A stretch of DNA of 51,436 bases. It comes from Kineosporia sp. A_224 (GTDB lineage Bacteria; Actinomycetota; Actinomycetes; Actinomycetales; Kineosporiaceae). Shown here one piece after another: positions 33,287 through 42,798 of this stretch; position 1 is the first letter of the stretch; each line of letters begins with the position of its first letter. Below the pieces are notes generated by a model. It was not told the origin of the DNA, did no database searches, and was given only the letters and a program-made list of their open reading frames with translations. The stretch covers positions 1 to 51,436 of the forward strand of contig NZ_MWLN01000165.1 of NCBI RefSeq assembly GCF_002198655.1. The letters are read 5' to 3'. The translations under genes were made by a program, and so were the position numbers.

Positions 33287-34464
33287 CCACCCCCCGGCCG
33301 GTCCCCGACCGGGCGGAGGTCGTCGTCGTCGGCGGCGGGGTGATGGGGGCGTCGATCGCCTTCCACCTCGCCGAGGCGGGCGTGACCGACGTCCTGCTGC
33401 TCGAGCGCGACCAGCTCGCCGCCGGGTCGACGTCGCGGTGCGCGGGCGGCGTCCGGGCGCAGTTCTCCGACCCGGTGAACGTCGCCCTCGGCGCCCGCGG
33501 GCTCGACGCCTTCGAGCGGTTCGCCGTCCGGCCCGGCCAGGAGATCGACCTGCACCAGCCCGGGTACCTGTTCCTCGTGACCGACCCCGACGACGTCCCC
33601 GTCTTCACCGAGTCCGTCGCGCTGCAGAACCGGATGGGCGTCGCGTCGCAGGTGCTCACGGCGGAGCAGGCCGCAGCGCTCTCCCCCGGGGTCGTCACGG
33701 ACGACGTCCTCATGGCGACGTTCCACCACCGCGACGGCTACTGCTCGCCCGAGTCCGTCGTCCTCGGCTACGCCACCGGCGCCCGCGGGCACGGCGCGAC
33801 CGTGCGCACCGGCGTCGAGGTGACGGGCATCGAGGTCTCCGGCGGCGACGTGACGGCGGTGCGGACGAGCGCCGGTACCGTCGCGACGTCGACCGTCGTC
33901 GTCGCCTCGGGCGCCTGGGCGCAGCCGCTCGCCGCGACCGCCGGCGTGCACCTGCCGGTCACCCCGCTGCGCCGCCAGATCCTCGTCACCGAGCCGCTCG
34001 ACGCGGCCACCGAGGCGCTGCTGCCGCCGACGATGCCGATGACGATCGACGCGACGTCGACGTTCTACCTGCACCGCGAGGGCCCCGCCGTGCTGCTCGG
34101 GATGTCCTACGCCGCAGAGGAACCCGGCGTGCGGCTCGGGTACAGCGAGGCCTGGCTGCCCGACCTCATGGAGGCCGTCGAGCACCGCTGCCCGACGCTG
34201 GGCGAGGTCGGGATGGCGCAGCACTGGGCCGGGCTCTACGAGGTGACGCCCGACCACAACGCGCTCATCGGCGAGGCGGCCGGGGTCTCCCGGCTGCTCT
34301 ACGCCACCGGCTTCTCAGGGCACGGCTTCCTCCAGGGGCCGGCCGTCGGCGAGGTCGTGCGGGATCTCTACCTCGGCCGGGAGCCGGTCGTCGACGTCTC
34401 GTCGATGTCCGCCGAGCGGTTCGCCGTCGCCGGTGGCGGCCGCCCCGAGCGGAACATCGTCTGA
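33283..34464 (+). CDS. amaA: FAD-dependent amine oxidoreductase (sarcosine/L-pipecolate oxidase-like)
   Basis: A 393-residue DAO-fold flavoprotein. The FAD dinucleotide loop is VVVGGGVMGASIAFHLAEAG, followed by LLERDQLAAGSTSRCAGGVR, the substrate-domain HHRDGYCSPESVV, and the C-terminal FAD block TGFSGHGFLQGPAVGEVV. It resembles sarcosine oxidase beta and glycine oxidase types. Coupled to ALDH7 by ATGA overlap, it would oxidise L-pipecolate (or another cyclic secondary amine) to the imine that the dehydrogenase then handles. Proline or sarcosine are alternative substrates. The symbol rests on gene context. Confidence 0.78.
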   Translation: MTTPRPVPDRAEVVVVGGGVMGASIAFHLAEAGVTDVLLLERDQLAAGSTSRCAGGVRAQFSDPVNVALGARGLDAFERFAVRPGQEIDLHQPGYLFLVTDPDDVPVFTESVALQNRMGVASQVLTAEQAAALSPGVVTDDVLMATFHHRDGYCSPESVVLGYATGARGHGATVRTGVEVTGIEVSGGDVTAVRTSAGTVATSTVVVASGAWAQPLAATAGVHLPVTPLRRQILVTEPLDAATEALLPPTMPMTIDATSTFYLHREGPAVLLGMSYAAEEPGVRLGYSEAWLPDLMEAVEHRCPTLGEVGMAQHWAGLYEVTPDHNALIGEAAGVSRLLYATGFSGHGFLQGPAVGEVVRDLYLGREPVVDVSSMSAERFAVAGGGRPERNIV

Positions 34465-34497
34465 TGCGGCCGACCTGCTGATGCAGGTGACTGTCTG

Positions 34498-34596
34498 ATG
34501 CAGCTGCCCTGCGCGCCGGACCTCGACGAGGGCACCCGGCGATCCCTCGACGGGACGGTGGCGCGGCTGTCGGCGTTGCTCTCGGCCGACGCCTGA
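34498..34596 (+). CDS. Possible 32-residue small ORF
   Basis: An ATG-to-TGA frame whose codons end in G or C almost without exception, encoding MQLPCAPDLDEGTRRSLDG then an Ala/Leu-rich helix. It lies in the same frame as, and 33 bp after, the amine oxidase stop, with TGATGC repeated three times in between. It could be a small protein, a remnant tail of a longer gene or chance. The rest of the 302-bp gap (34465-34766) shows nothing recognisable. Confidence 0.3.
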   Translation: MQLPCAPDLDEGTRRSLDGTVARLSALLSADA

Positions 34597-34766
34597 GCCG
34601 CACCGGCCCTGATCGCCACCCCACGTTCGGCCGGTACCGACGTCGGTCGTTCAGGTCCTGCCACGCCATCCGGGACGCGCGGCCCCGCTTGTGTCGGTTG
34701 AATGGTCCTCGAGCCGGGCGCCGTACGGGGGTGCCGGCTCACCACGGGGAAAGGTCTCGAACGAAC

Positions 34767-35117
34767 GTGCCGTTCAGTCTGTGCACCGCAGTGATCCGCG
34801 CCGCCACCATGTCCGTCGACGAGGTGGCCGCCCTGACGAGCCGGGCCACGGGCCCCGGCGGCGCCGCGCGCCGCGGCGGTCGCCGTCCGCTCGTCGTGGA
34901 CCTGTCCGACCTCACCGCCGCCGAGGTCGCGAGCGTGCTGCGCGCCGTCGCGGCCGAGCTGCCCGCGGCCGACCTGGTCGTGCACGTCGTGCTGCCGGAC
35001 CGCACGGCAATGCCTGCGGAGGCGGTGCTCGTCCCCCGCGCCTGGCGGTGGCACGCGTCGCTGCCCGAGGCAGTCTCGGCGTCCCGGGTGACGCTGGGGT
35101 ACGCCGCCGTCTCCTGA
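34767..35117 (+). CDS. Hypothetical STAS-like small protein
   Basis: A protein of about 116 residues with a beta-alpha-beta pattern like a STAS (anti-sigma-factor antagonist) domain: VPFSLCTAVIRAATMSVDEVAAL, then RPLVVDLSDLTAAEVASVLRAV and DLVVHVVLPDR. The phosphorylatable Ser motif of true antagonists (DSxG) is missing, replaced by LTAAE, so it is at best a degenerate STAS. The GTG at 34767 has only GGGGAAAGG about 12 bases upstream; an internal ATG at 34809 is possible. It converges on pdxY. Confidence 0.55.
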   Translation: MPFSLCTAVIRAATMSVDEVAALTSRATGPGGAARRGGRRPLVVDLSDLTAAEVASVLRAVAAELPAADLVVHVVLPDRTAMPAEAVLVPRAWRWHASLPEAVSASRVTLGYAAVS

Positions 35118-35133
35118 CGGGCCCGTCTCCGGG

Positions 35134-35985
35134 TCAGATCTCCTCGACCTCGAACGTCCGGGACGGCGCGACGAGCTCGCCCTGGGCGGCCACGAGGAGG
35201 ATCTCACGGGAGCCGGCCGCCTCGGTGCGGGCGAGCAGCCCCCACACCGACGCCGCGGCGGCCGCGACGGCCTGCTCCGCCGAGCCGGTCCGCAGGTGGT
35301 GGGCGAGGAAGAGCGCGGCCACGGCGTCCCCGGCGCCGTTGACCGACAGGCCGAGCCGCGGCGTCCGCACCCGGAAGTGCCGCCCGCCCTCGGAGGCGAG
35401 CAGGTCGACCGCGTCGTCGGGGGTGTCCTCGGTGACGAGCGACGTCGTGAGCACCGTGGTCGGCCCGATCGCCTGTACCGCCGCGACGGCGTCCTTCACC
35501 TCGGCCGTCGTCCGCGTCGTCCGGCCCGAGAGCAGGTCGAGCTCGAAGTGGTTGGGGGTCACCAGATCGGCCGCCGGCAGGGCGACGTCGCGGATGAACT
35601 CCGGGACCCCGGGCCGGACGAAGACACCGCGCCCGACGTCCCCGATGACCGGGTCGCAGCAGTACCGGGCGGCCGGGTTCGCCTCCTTGACGCGCGCGAC
35701 CGTGCCGACGACCGCGTGCCCGATGTCCGGCGAACCGAGGTAGCCGGAGAGGACCGCGTCGCAGCCCGGCAGCACGCCGCGGTCGGCGATCCCCTCGACG
35801 ACCTCGTCGACGAACTGGCCGTCGAACACCCGACCGGTCCAGGCGCCGTAGCCGGTGTGGTTGGAGAACTGGACGGTGTGCACCGGCCAGACCTCGATCC
35901 CGAGGCGCTGCAGGGTGAAGACCGCGGAGGAGTTGCCTGCGTGGCCGTAGGCGACGTGGGACTGGATCGAGAGCACGGTGGGCAC
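35134..35985 (-). CDS. pdxY: Pyridoxal kinase
   Basis: A 283-residue ribokinase-fold kinase that phosphorylates pyridoxal for PLP salvage. Visible: LSIQSHVAYGHAGNSSAVFTLQRLG at the N-terminus, the vitamin-binding QFSNHTGYGAWTG, CDPVIGDVGRG, TPNHFELDLLSG and the ATP/anion-hole SVNGAGDAVAALFLAH with the catalytic Asp. The GTG at 35985 gives the standard PdxY start. It follows the YidC paralogue by 23 bp on the same strand, so DUF6412, yidC-like and pdxY may be one operon. Confidence 0.92.
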   Translation of the reverse strand: MPTVLSIQSHVAYGHAGNSSAVFTLQRLGIEVWPVHTVQFSNHTGYGAWTGRVFDGQFVDEVVEGIADRGVLPGCDAVLSGYLGSPDIGHAVVGTVARVKEANPAARYCCDPVIGDVGRGVFVRPGVPEFIRDVALPAADLVTPNHFELDLLSGRTTRTTAEVKDAVAAVQAIGPTTVLTTSLVTEDTPDDAVDLLASEGGRHFRVRTPRLGLSVNGAGDAVAALFLAHHLRTGSAEQAVAAAAASVWGLLARTEAAGSREILLVAAQGELVAPSRTFEVEEI

Positions 35986-36008
35986 GGGCCAAGCCTGCCA
36001 CCCACCGG

Positions 36009-36827
36009 TCACCGCCCGGCGGCGCGGGCGGCGGCGGGCGACCCCGGTGTCGGGAACCAGCGGGTGACGACCGCCTGCTGGGCGAGCGTCCACAGCGCGT
36101 TGCAGACCCAGTAGACGAGCAGCGCGACCGGAGCGAACCCGGCGGCGACGAGGAGGCCCGCGGCCGACAGGACCGGGACGAGCTGCTGGACCCGGGCGAC
36201 CGCCTCGGGGACGTCCGCGAGGACGGTGTTCGGTGCGACGAGGTAGGTCTGCGTCACCCACGACAGCAGCGCCGCCGTCCCCGCCAGCCCGGCGACGACG
36301 AGCAGGTGGGCCGCGCCGGCACCGAGGTAGCCACGCTCGGCGAGCGGGACCCCGAGCACCGTGGCGGCGCCGAGGGAGGCGACCAGGGCGGCGTCCATCG
36401 CACCGACCGGTACGCCCGCGGCCGCCTGCGCCACGAGGTGGTAGAGCGCCGTCCACAGCGGCAGCTGGACGAGCAGCGGCAGCAGCCCGAGCCGCGGGAC
36501 GCCGTGCTCGGCGGTGATCCGGCGCCGGCCCTCGGCGAGGGCCCGCAGGCTCGCGGCGTCCCGGCGGCCCTTGTACCGCCGGGTGAGCTCGAGCAGGTGC
36601 GGCCGGGCCCGGGCCGAGGCATGGGCCAGCCGGACGCCGTGCGCCGCGAGCGGCAGGAGCGCGACGCGGACGACGACCACGACGGCCGCGATGCAGAGCA
36701 CCCACACGGCACCGGACGACGGGTCCGCGCCGAGGGAGGTCAGGCCGGTGTGGGCCGTCGCGACGACGGCGGAGAGGGCGGTGGTGAGCGGTGCGAGGGC
36801 AGCGTCGACGAACGAGGTGAAGGACAT
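36009..36827 (-). CDS. YidC/Oxa1 family membrane insertase, short paralogue
   Basis: A 272-residue membrane protein. It has the Oxa1/YidC core: N-terminal helix, then VLCIAAVVVVVRVALLPLAAHG with the conserved Arg in the groove helix, a cytoplasmic hairpin (ELTRRYKGRRDAASLRALAEGRRR), PRLGLLPLLVQLPLWTALYHL, and late helices ending NALWTLAQQAVVTRWF. It lacks the large periplasmic domain, as expected for Gram-positive members. The usual housekeeping neighbours (rpmH, rnpA, jag) are absent; DUF6412 is upstream instead. It is therefore probably an accessory copy. GGAG precedes the ATG at 36827. Confidence 0.88.
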   Translation of the reverse strand: MSFTSFVDAALAPLTTALSAVVATAHTGLTSLGADPSSGAVWVLCIAAVVVVVRVALLPLAAHGVRLAHASARARPHLLELTRRYKGRRDAASLRALAEGRRRITAEHGVPRLGLLPLLVQLPLWTALYHLVAQAAAGVPVGAMDAALVASLGAATVLGVPLAERGYLGAGAAHLLVVAGLAGTAALLSWVTQTYLVAPNTVLADVPEAVARVQQLVPVLSAAGLLVAAGFAPVALLVYWVCNALWTLAQQAVVTRWFPTPGSPAAARAAGR

Positions 36828-36883
36828 GGGTGTGCTCCGTGACGGCGGGGAGGGACAGGGACCGTGGCTCGCGCGGGCGAGCG

Positions 36884-37207
36884 TCAGGCCTGTCCGGGAG
36901 CACGTGGGCGCAGCGGGTGGTGGACCGGGTCGGTGGCCGTGCCGGCGCGCGACGGCACCGCGTCACCGGCCCGGGCGCGTCCGCGAGCGGGTGCCGCCTG
37001 CACCGGGACGACGGACCGGGTCGCTGCGTGCGTCAGCCCGACGAGCGCCAGGGCCAGGACGGCGAGGGCCGCCGCGGCGGGGACCGCCGGGCCGGGGGTG
37101 AGTGCCGGGAGCGCGGAGAGCACGGCCAGGACCGCGACCAGCGCGCAGACCGCTGCTGCGCACCGGGCCCGGGCGGCGGACGCCGGGTCGCCGGCGGTGC
37201 CTCTCAT
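36884..37207 (-). CDS. DUF6412 domain membrane protein
   Basis: A 107-residue protein with two predicted helices (about residues 15-35 and 43-62) and a C-terminal basic tail ending TDPVHHPLRPRAPGQA, the mark of the DUF6412 family. The family is known only from actinobacteria and is usually next to this YidC-type gene, as here (56 bp apart). It may assist the insertase; function unknown. Confidence 0.75.
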   Translation of the reverse strand: MRGTAGDPASAARARCAAAVCALVAVLAVLSALPALTPGPAVPAAAALAVLALALVGLTHAATRSVVPVQAAPARGRARAGDAVPSRAGTATDPVHHPLRPRAPGQA

Positions 37208-37294
37208 GGGTCGATGCTACGTCGTGGCGGACGGACACGTCGGTCGCCGGCGCCCGAACCGGGTGCAAGCATCCGGTCCCGTCATCATGAGCAC

Positions 37295-37741
37295 GTGGAG
37301 CCTTCGCAGATCGACCCCACCGAGCACCTCGCCTCCCTCCCCGCGGACGCCCGGTCCCGGGAACTCTGGATGCAGCACACGATCGGCTACGTGCTCATGC
37401 TCCACATGCGCGAGTACGCCGCCGCGACGATCCCCGACGATGCGGATCCGGACGCCAGGCGCCTGGCGATGCGTGTGCTGGACCACGCCCTGTTCGGTCT
37501 GATGGAGATCTGCGAGGGCTACAACCTCCCGCTGCGGAACGGGACGCACGAGTTCGAGGTCGACGTGGTCGGCAGGGTCCGTCGGCGGGTCGACGACAGC
37601 GTCGTCGCTTCGCAGACCCTCGGTGACGGCGACGGCGCCTGCATGGGGTTCCACTTCTGGGTCGACGGCGAGTTCGGCGACCAGCCTCCCGTCGAGCGGG
37701 TTCGGCAGTTCGCACCGCAGTCCGACTGGCTCGATCACTAG
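37295..37741 (+). CDS. Hypothetical protein, 148 residues
   Basis: An acidic cytosolic protein with no recognised domain: helical N-terminal half (SRELWMQHTIGYVLMLHMREYAA, then ARRLAMRVLDHALFGLMEICEG) and a beta-rich second half ending in GFHFWVDGEFGDQPPVERVRQF. Codon choice is slightly less GC-saturated than in flanking genes. The GTG at 37295 has no clear ribosome site; an ATG at 37373 is an alternative. It is the first gene of an accessory islet that runs to the tRNA at 39195. Confidence 0.6.
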   Translation: MEPSQIDPTEHLASLPADARSRELWMQHTIGYVLMLHMREYAAATIPDDADPDARRLAMRVLDHALFGLMEICEGYNLPLRNGTHEFEVDVVGRVRRRVDDSVVASQTLGDGDGACMGFHFWVDGEFGDQPPVERVRQFAPQSDWLDH

Positions 37742-37851
37742 GGCCCACGGTGTCGGCATCGTCAGCAGGCCGGGGGCACCCAGGATCCGGCAGGCGGCCG
37801 TAAGGCGGCCGCCTCCGGCGTCACCGCGGACTGCGGGGCCATACTGAATGC

Positions 37852-38169
37852 ATGGACAGGATCGGGTACGCCGACCGGCGACCGTACGCCGTCCCGGGGT
37901 CGCTCGCCGATCTGGCGGGCCCGGTGAGCGGCGTCGTCAGGCTGCCTGCCGCGCTGGCCTGGACCGGCCGGGTCGAGTACGACCTGGACGTCGACGCCGA
38001 TCGCATCGTCTTCTACGAGCGGGTCCTCGTCGAGGCTCCTGACGTCGAGGCCGTCACGGCGCTCCTCGACGAAGCGGTCCTGCGCGACAGCTGGCGCCGG
38101 CTCTTCCTGCCCGCTGCCGTCCGGCGCGCGTGGGAGCAGCGCTTCACCGACCTGGCCTCCGCGGCCTGA
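37852..38169 (+). CDS. Antitoxin-like partner of the AbiEii nucleotidyltransferase
   Basis: A 105-residue protein with RRPYAVPGSLADLAGPVSGVV, a beta-turn VEYDLDVDADRIVFYERVLVEA, and a helical RLFLPAAVRRAWEQRF near the end. Similar short genes commonly precede AbiEii-type nucleotidyltransferases in actinobacteria, as here with 11 bp between. It is thus likely the cognate antitoxin or accessory factor. It lacks a recognisable AbiEi winged helix. TACTGA at 37842-37847 lies four bases before the ATG, suggesting leaderless transcription. Confidence 0.65.
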   Translation: MDRIGYADRRPYAVPGSLADLAGPVSGVVRLPAALAWTGRVEYDLDVDADRIVFYERVLVEAPDVEAVTALLDEAVLRDSWRRLFLPAAVRRAWEQRFTDLASAA

Positions 38170-38180
38170 CCCGCCCACCG

Positions 38181-38819
38181 GTGGACCTCTTCCACGAGCG
38201 CCTTGCCCAGGTCGGCCTCGCTGCTCTCGGCCGGTACGGGTTCGCGCTCGCCGGCGGCTACGCCGTCCAGGCCCACGGTCTGCTCGAGCGGCCGTCCGAG
38301 GACGTCGACATGTTCACCACGCTGGCGGCCGAACAGACGTTCCCGGAAGCGGTCCGCGCAGCGGTCACGGCATACACCGACGCGGGTCTGGCCGTCGAAG
38401 TGCTCCTCGAGAACGCCACGTTCGCCCGGCTGTCGGTGCGCGACCCGGCCGCCGAGCGGGAGTCGAAGGTCGAGCTCGGCATCGACTGGCGACAGCACCC
38501 GCCGATCCTGCTGGACGTCGGGCCGGTCCTGGCCCGTGACGACGCCGTCGCCAACAAGGTCTGCGCGCTCTACTCCCGAGGGCAAGCCCGCGACTACATC
38601 GACGTCGACGCCGCACTCCGCGGCGACGCCTACACCCGGGCCGAGCTCCTCGACCTGGCCGTGGCGCACGATCCAGGCTTCGACCGACCGCACTTCGCCG
38701 ACGCCTTGCGCGCGATCGCACGCCTGCCACTCGCCGAGTTCACCGCGTACGGCCTCAGGCCCGCAGACGCCCGAGCCCTTGTGGCACGGACGATCGACTG
38801 GGCAGACCAGCTGCGCTGA
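38181..38819 (+). CDS. Nucleotidyl transferase AbiEii/AbiGii toxin family protein
   Basis: A 212-residue nucleotidyltransferase. The GG motif and catalytic acids are in FALAGGYAVQAHGLLERPSEDVDMF; VSVRD-like LSVRDPAAERESKVELGID follows, and the Lys-containing helix is DDAVANKVCALYSRGQARDYIDVDAALRG, the RDY/D pattern of AbiEii proteins. Such enzymes act as toxins in type IV or MenT-like systems by transferring nucleotides to RNA or proteins, giving phage defence or growth control. GTG at 38181. It forms a two-gene unit with the upstream small gene. Confidence 0.8.
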   Translation: MDLFHERLAQVGLAALGRYGFALAGGYAVQAHGLLERPSEDVDMFTTLAAEQTFPEAVRAAVTAYTDAGLAVEVLLENATFARLSVRDPAAERESKVELGIDWRQHPPILLDVGPVLARDDAVANKVCALYSRGQARDYIDVDAALRGDAYTRAELLDLAVAHDPGFDRPHFADALRAIARLPLAEFTAYGLRPADARALVARTIDWADQLR

Positions 38820-38857
38820 TCGAGGCACACCTGCTCAGCACGAAGGTGGCCTGAGCC

Positions 38858-39099
38858 TTGAACGACGAGTCGGCGCCGTACAGCGCACACAGCATCCGGG
38901 TCGCCACCCTGCAAGAAGCGGCCCGCCGACGACCGCGGATGTACTTCGGTGTCCCGCCGACGATCCCTCGCTCATGACCGAGATCAGCCGCGCGATGTGC
39001 CTGGACCCCGTCCCTGCCCTGGAAGACGACGAGAGGGTCACCATCGAGATGGCCGACGGCGCCACCGAAGCGATCACAGTCCACGACCGGCGTGCTTGA
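38858..39099 (+). pseudogene. Frameshifted and truncated GyrB-like (GHKL) N-terminal fragment
   Basis: From a TTG at 38858 the frame reads through IRVATLQEAARRRPRMYFGVPPT, which matches the gyrase-B type N-terminus (leav RkRPgMYiG), then stops at 38977. One frame over, DDPSLMTEISRAMCLD continues to 39099. Joining the frames near 38958-38970 gives a natural GVPP-DDPSL transition, so a one-base shift broke the gene; the GHKL ATPase body is also absent. Alternatively a short ATG at 38974 makes a real 41-residue protein, which I consider less likely. It lies between the nucleotidyltransferase and the tRNA and marks this segment as a decaying accessory islet. Confidence 0.6.
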
Positions 39100-39141
39100 G
39101 CAACGGCCGCCACTCCCAGATCCCGGCTCACCTCACCAGAG

Positions 39142-39191
39142 AATGGTGAAGGGCCCGGATCCCAACCTCAGGATCCGGGCCCTTCGCCATT
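39142..39191. terminator. Strong bidirectional hairpin terminator
   Basis: A perfect 15-bp stem (39148-39162 with 39171-39185, core AAGGGCCCGGATCC) around an 8-nt loop, extended outward by AATGG/CCATT to about 21 bp with one wobble. TTTT follows on the plus strand. It ends the tRNA-fMet transcript (minus) and isolates the islet genes (plus). Confidence 0.85.
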
Positions 39192-39194
39192 TTG

Positions 39195-39268
39195 TAGCGG
39201 GGGTAGGATTTGAACCTACGACCTCTGGGTTATGAGCCCAGCGAGCTACCGAGCTGCTCCACCCCGCG
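39195..39268 (-). tRNA. tRNA-fMet (initiator), anticodon CAU
   Basis: On the minus strand the gene runs from CGCGGGGTGGAGCAG to CCCCCGCTA, 74 nt without an encoded CCA. The anticodon stem-loop TGGGCTCATAACCCA has CAT with the three G:C pairs typical of initiators. The first base pair is mismatched (C1 with U72), the other initiator mark, and the T-arm has GTTCAAATC. Its 3' end faces the accessory islet. Confidence 0.95.
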
Positions 39269-39371
39269 TCGGTAGTCCCAACCGTACGGCAGCGGCGGCC
39301 GGGGACCAAATCGGCGCGTGGCGTCGTCCACAGGAGCCCCGGTCGAGGGCCCTCCTGTCGCAGCCGCCACC

Positions 39372-39377
39372 TACACT
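39372..39377 (+). promoter_or_regulatory. -10 box of recQ, probable leaderless start
   Basis: TACACT ends seven bases before the GTG at 39385. No Shine-Dalgarno sequence is visible, so transcription probably begins at the GTG. No convincing -35 box is seen. Confidence 0.4.
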
Positions 39378-39384
39378 CCTGCGG

Positions 39385-41235
<1,851 letters not shown>

Positions 41236-41361
41236 TCCGTGAAGATCTCGTAACTCCCGCGGGTCGTGGCCACGTGGTGCTGGAGAATGGATGAGCTCCC
41301 GGGCACCCTGGGGCACAACAGCCCTGCAGACCCCGGGGCCGCGCCAGAGGGAGGACCGCCG

Positions 41362-42345
41362 ATGACTCCCGCCCTGCTCACGCCGCCCGTGCGCACGGAC
41401 CACGCCCTCACCGACGACGACTCGGCCGTCTCGCACTGGCGGTCGCACTACGGGCCGCGCAGCGCCGTGGCGTCCCTGCCGCCCGGCGCCGGCCTGCGCC
41501 ACGTCGTGGCGGACGCCGGTGCCCTCGCGCTCTGCGAGCTGGAGGCGCCCGCGGGGTTCGGCTACCGGTTCGACTCCCTGGGCCCGCTCGTCGTCGCCTC
41601 GGTGCGCAGCGGCCGGTTCGCGTTCTCGACCGGGACGTCGCACCGGCGCGTCCAGAGCGGCGACGTCCTGCTCACCGCCGAGCCCGACGCATCCCGCTCC
41701 GGCCTGAGCGAGGGCGCCGTCGTCCAGCTCGTCCTCCTCGACCAGGACCTCGTCGCGCAGGTGGCGGCCTCCGGCGCCGACGCGGCCGCGCCGGTCCGCT
41801 TCACCGGCCTCGACCCCGTCTCGCCGGCGGCGGCCGCGCACTGGAAGGCGACGCGGATGTTCACCGCCGGCGTCCTCGCCGACCCCGCGGCCGCCGCGAA
41901 CCCGCTCGTCCTCGGCAGCGTCGCACGGTTGCTCGCCGCGACGACCCTGGCGACGTTCCCGAACACGGCATCGGCCGGGCCGACCCGGCGGGACAACCGC
42001 GACGCCGCCACCGACTCCCTGCGTCGCGCCGTCGCCTACATCGACGACCACCCGCGGGACGACCTGAGCGTCGCCGACGTCGCCGCGGCCGCCCGGGTCT
42101 CGGTGCGCGCCGTCCAGCTCGCCTTCCGGCGGCACCTGGGCACCACGCCGATGGGCTACCTGCGGGCGGTGCGGCTGCGGCACGTCCACGACGAGCTGCT
42201 CCGGGCCGACCCGGAGGGCACGACGGTGTCAGCCGTGGCGCTGCGCTGGGGCTTCGGGCACCACGGCCGGTTCACGTCCCTCTACCGGCGGACGTACGGC
42301 GTCCTTCCCCACGAGACCCTGCGCAGGAGCGGTCCCCGCGGCTGA
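41362..42345 (+). CDS. AraC family transcriptional regulator
   Basis: A 327-residue regulator. The N-terminal half is a cupin-like sensor (VASVRSGRFAFSTGTSHRRVQSGDVLL). The C-terminal HTH_18 pair is SVADVAAAARVSVRAVQLAFRRHLGTTPMGYLRAVRL and WGFGHHGRFTSLYRRTYGVLPHE. GAGGGAGGA precedes the ATG at 41362. It follows recQ in the same direction with 126 bp between, which hold no gene. Its 3' end overlaps, antisense, the tail of the small gene at 42229-42654. Its target is unknown. Confidence 0.9.
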   Translation: MTPALLTPPVRTDHALTDDDSAVSHWRSHYGPRSAVASLPPGAGLRHVVADAGALALCELEAPAGFGYRFDSLGPLVVASVRSGRFAFSTGTSHRRVQSGDVLLTAEPDASRSGLSEGAVVQLVLLDQDLVAQVAASGADAAAPVRFTGLDPVSPAAAAHWKATRMFTAGVLADPAAAANPLVLGSVARLLAATTLATFPNTASAGPTRRDNRDAATDSLRRAVAYIDDHPRDDLSVADVAAAARVSVRAVQLAFRRHLGTTPMGYLRAVRLRHVHDELLRADPEGTTVSAVALRWGFGHHGRFTSLYRRTYGVLPHETLRRSGPRG

Positions 42346-42654
42346 GCCGAGCTCGTCGAGGAGGTCCGCGGTCGCCGCCGCGGACGGCAGCGTCTCGAGG
42401 GCCCCGAGCGCCGCCCGGACGGCGTCCACGTCCGGCGCGGCGAGGGCCGCGCCGCGCGCCGCCCCGCCCTCGTCGAGGTGCCAGACGTCCCAGGCGACCC
42501 GGCACGGACCGGGGTGGTCGTCGTCCGCGCCGCAGAGCGCCCGGGCGAGGACCGCCCGTACGAGCTCCACCTGGTCCGGTGTCACGAGGGTGTCGACCAC
42601 GAAGCGCACGACCCGGCGGTCCGGGTCCGTCCCGTGGGCACCTGGCATGGCCAC
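42229..42654 (-). CDS. Hypothetical small protein, 3' end read through into antisense of AraC gene
   Basis: A frame of about 141 residues. The first 100 residues have strong GC3 bias and a structured look: VVRFVVDTLVTPDQVELVRAVLARALCG, then DHPGPCRVAWDVWHLDEGG with two Cys. After the codons for ELGS the bias vanishes, because the frame runs 117 bp antisense through the end of the AraC gene. It probably lost its original stop. Starts GTG at 42654 or ATG at 42648 are both possible. No known domain. Confidence 0.5.
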   Translation of the reverse strand: MAMPGAHGTDPDRRVVRFVVDTLVTPDQVELVRAVLARALCGADDDHPGPCRVAWDVWHLDEGGAARGAALAAPDVDAVRAALGALETLPSAAATADLLDELGSAAGTAPAQGLVGKDAVRPPVEGREPAVVPEAPAQRHG

Positions 42655-42798
42655 AGTGTGCGGCTGCGGGCGGTCGGCGGGCGCTCGTACGCGCGGGGCC
42701 GGGCCGGCTCCCGGGCCGGCCGGGGTGTGACGTCGGGCAGTCGGGGCCGTCCCGGCCGGACAACGAAGCCCGTAGCCGGATAGCGAAACGGCCGGCCG

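Noticed and set aside
37208-39194. Integrase-marked genomic island with att sites
   Set aside because: No integrase or transposase gene and no second copy of the tRNA 3' end were found; only a weak islet call is kept.
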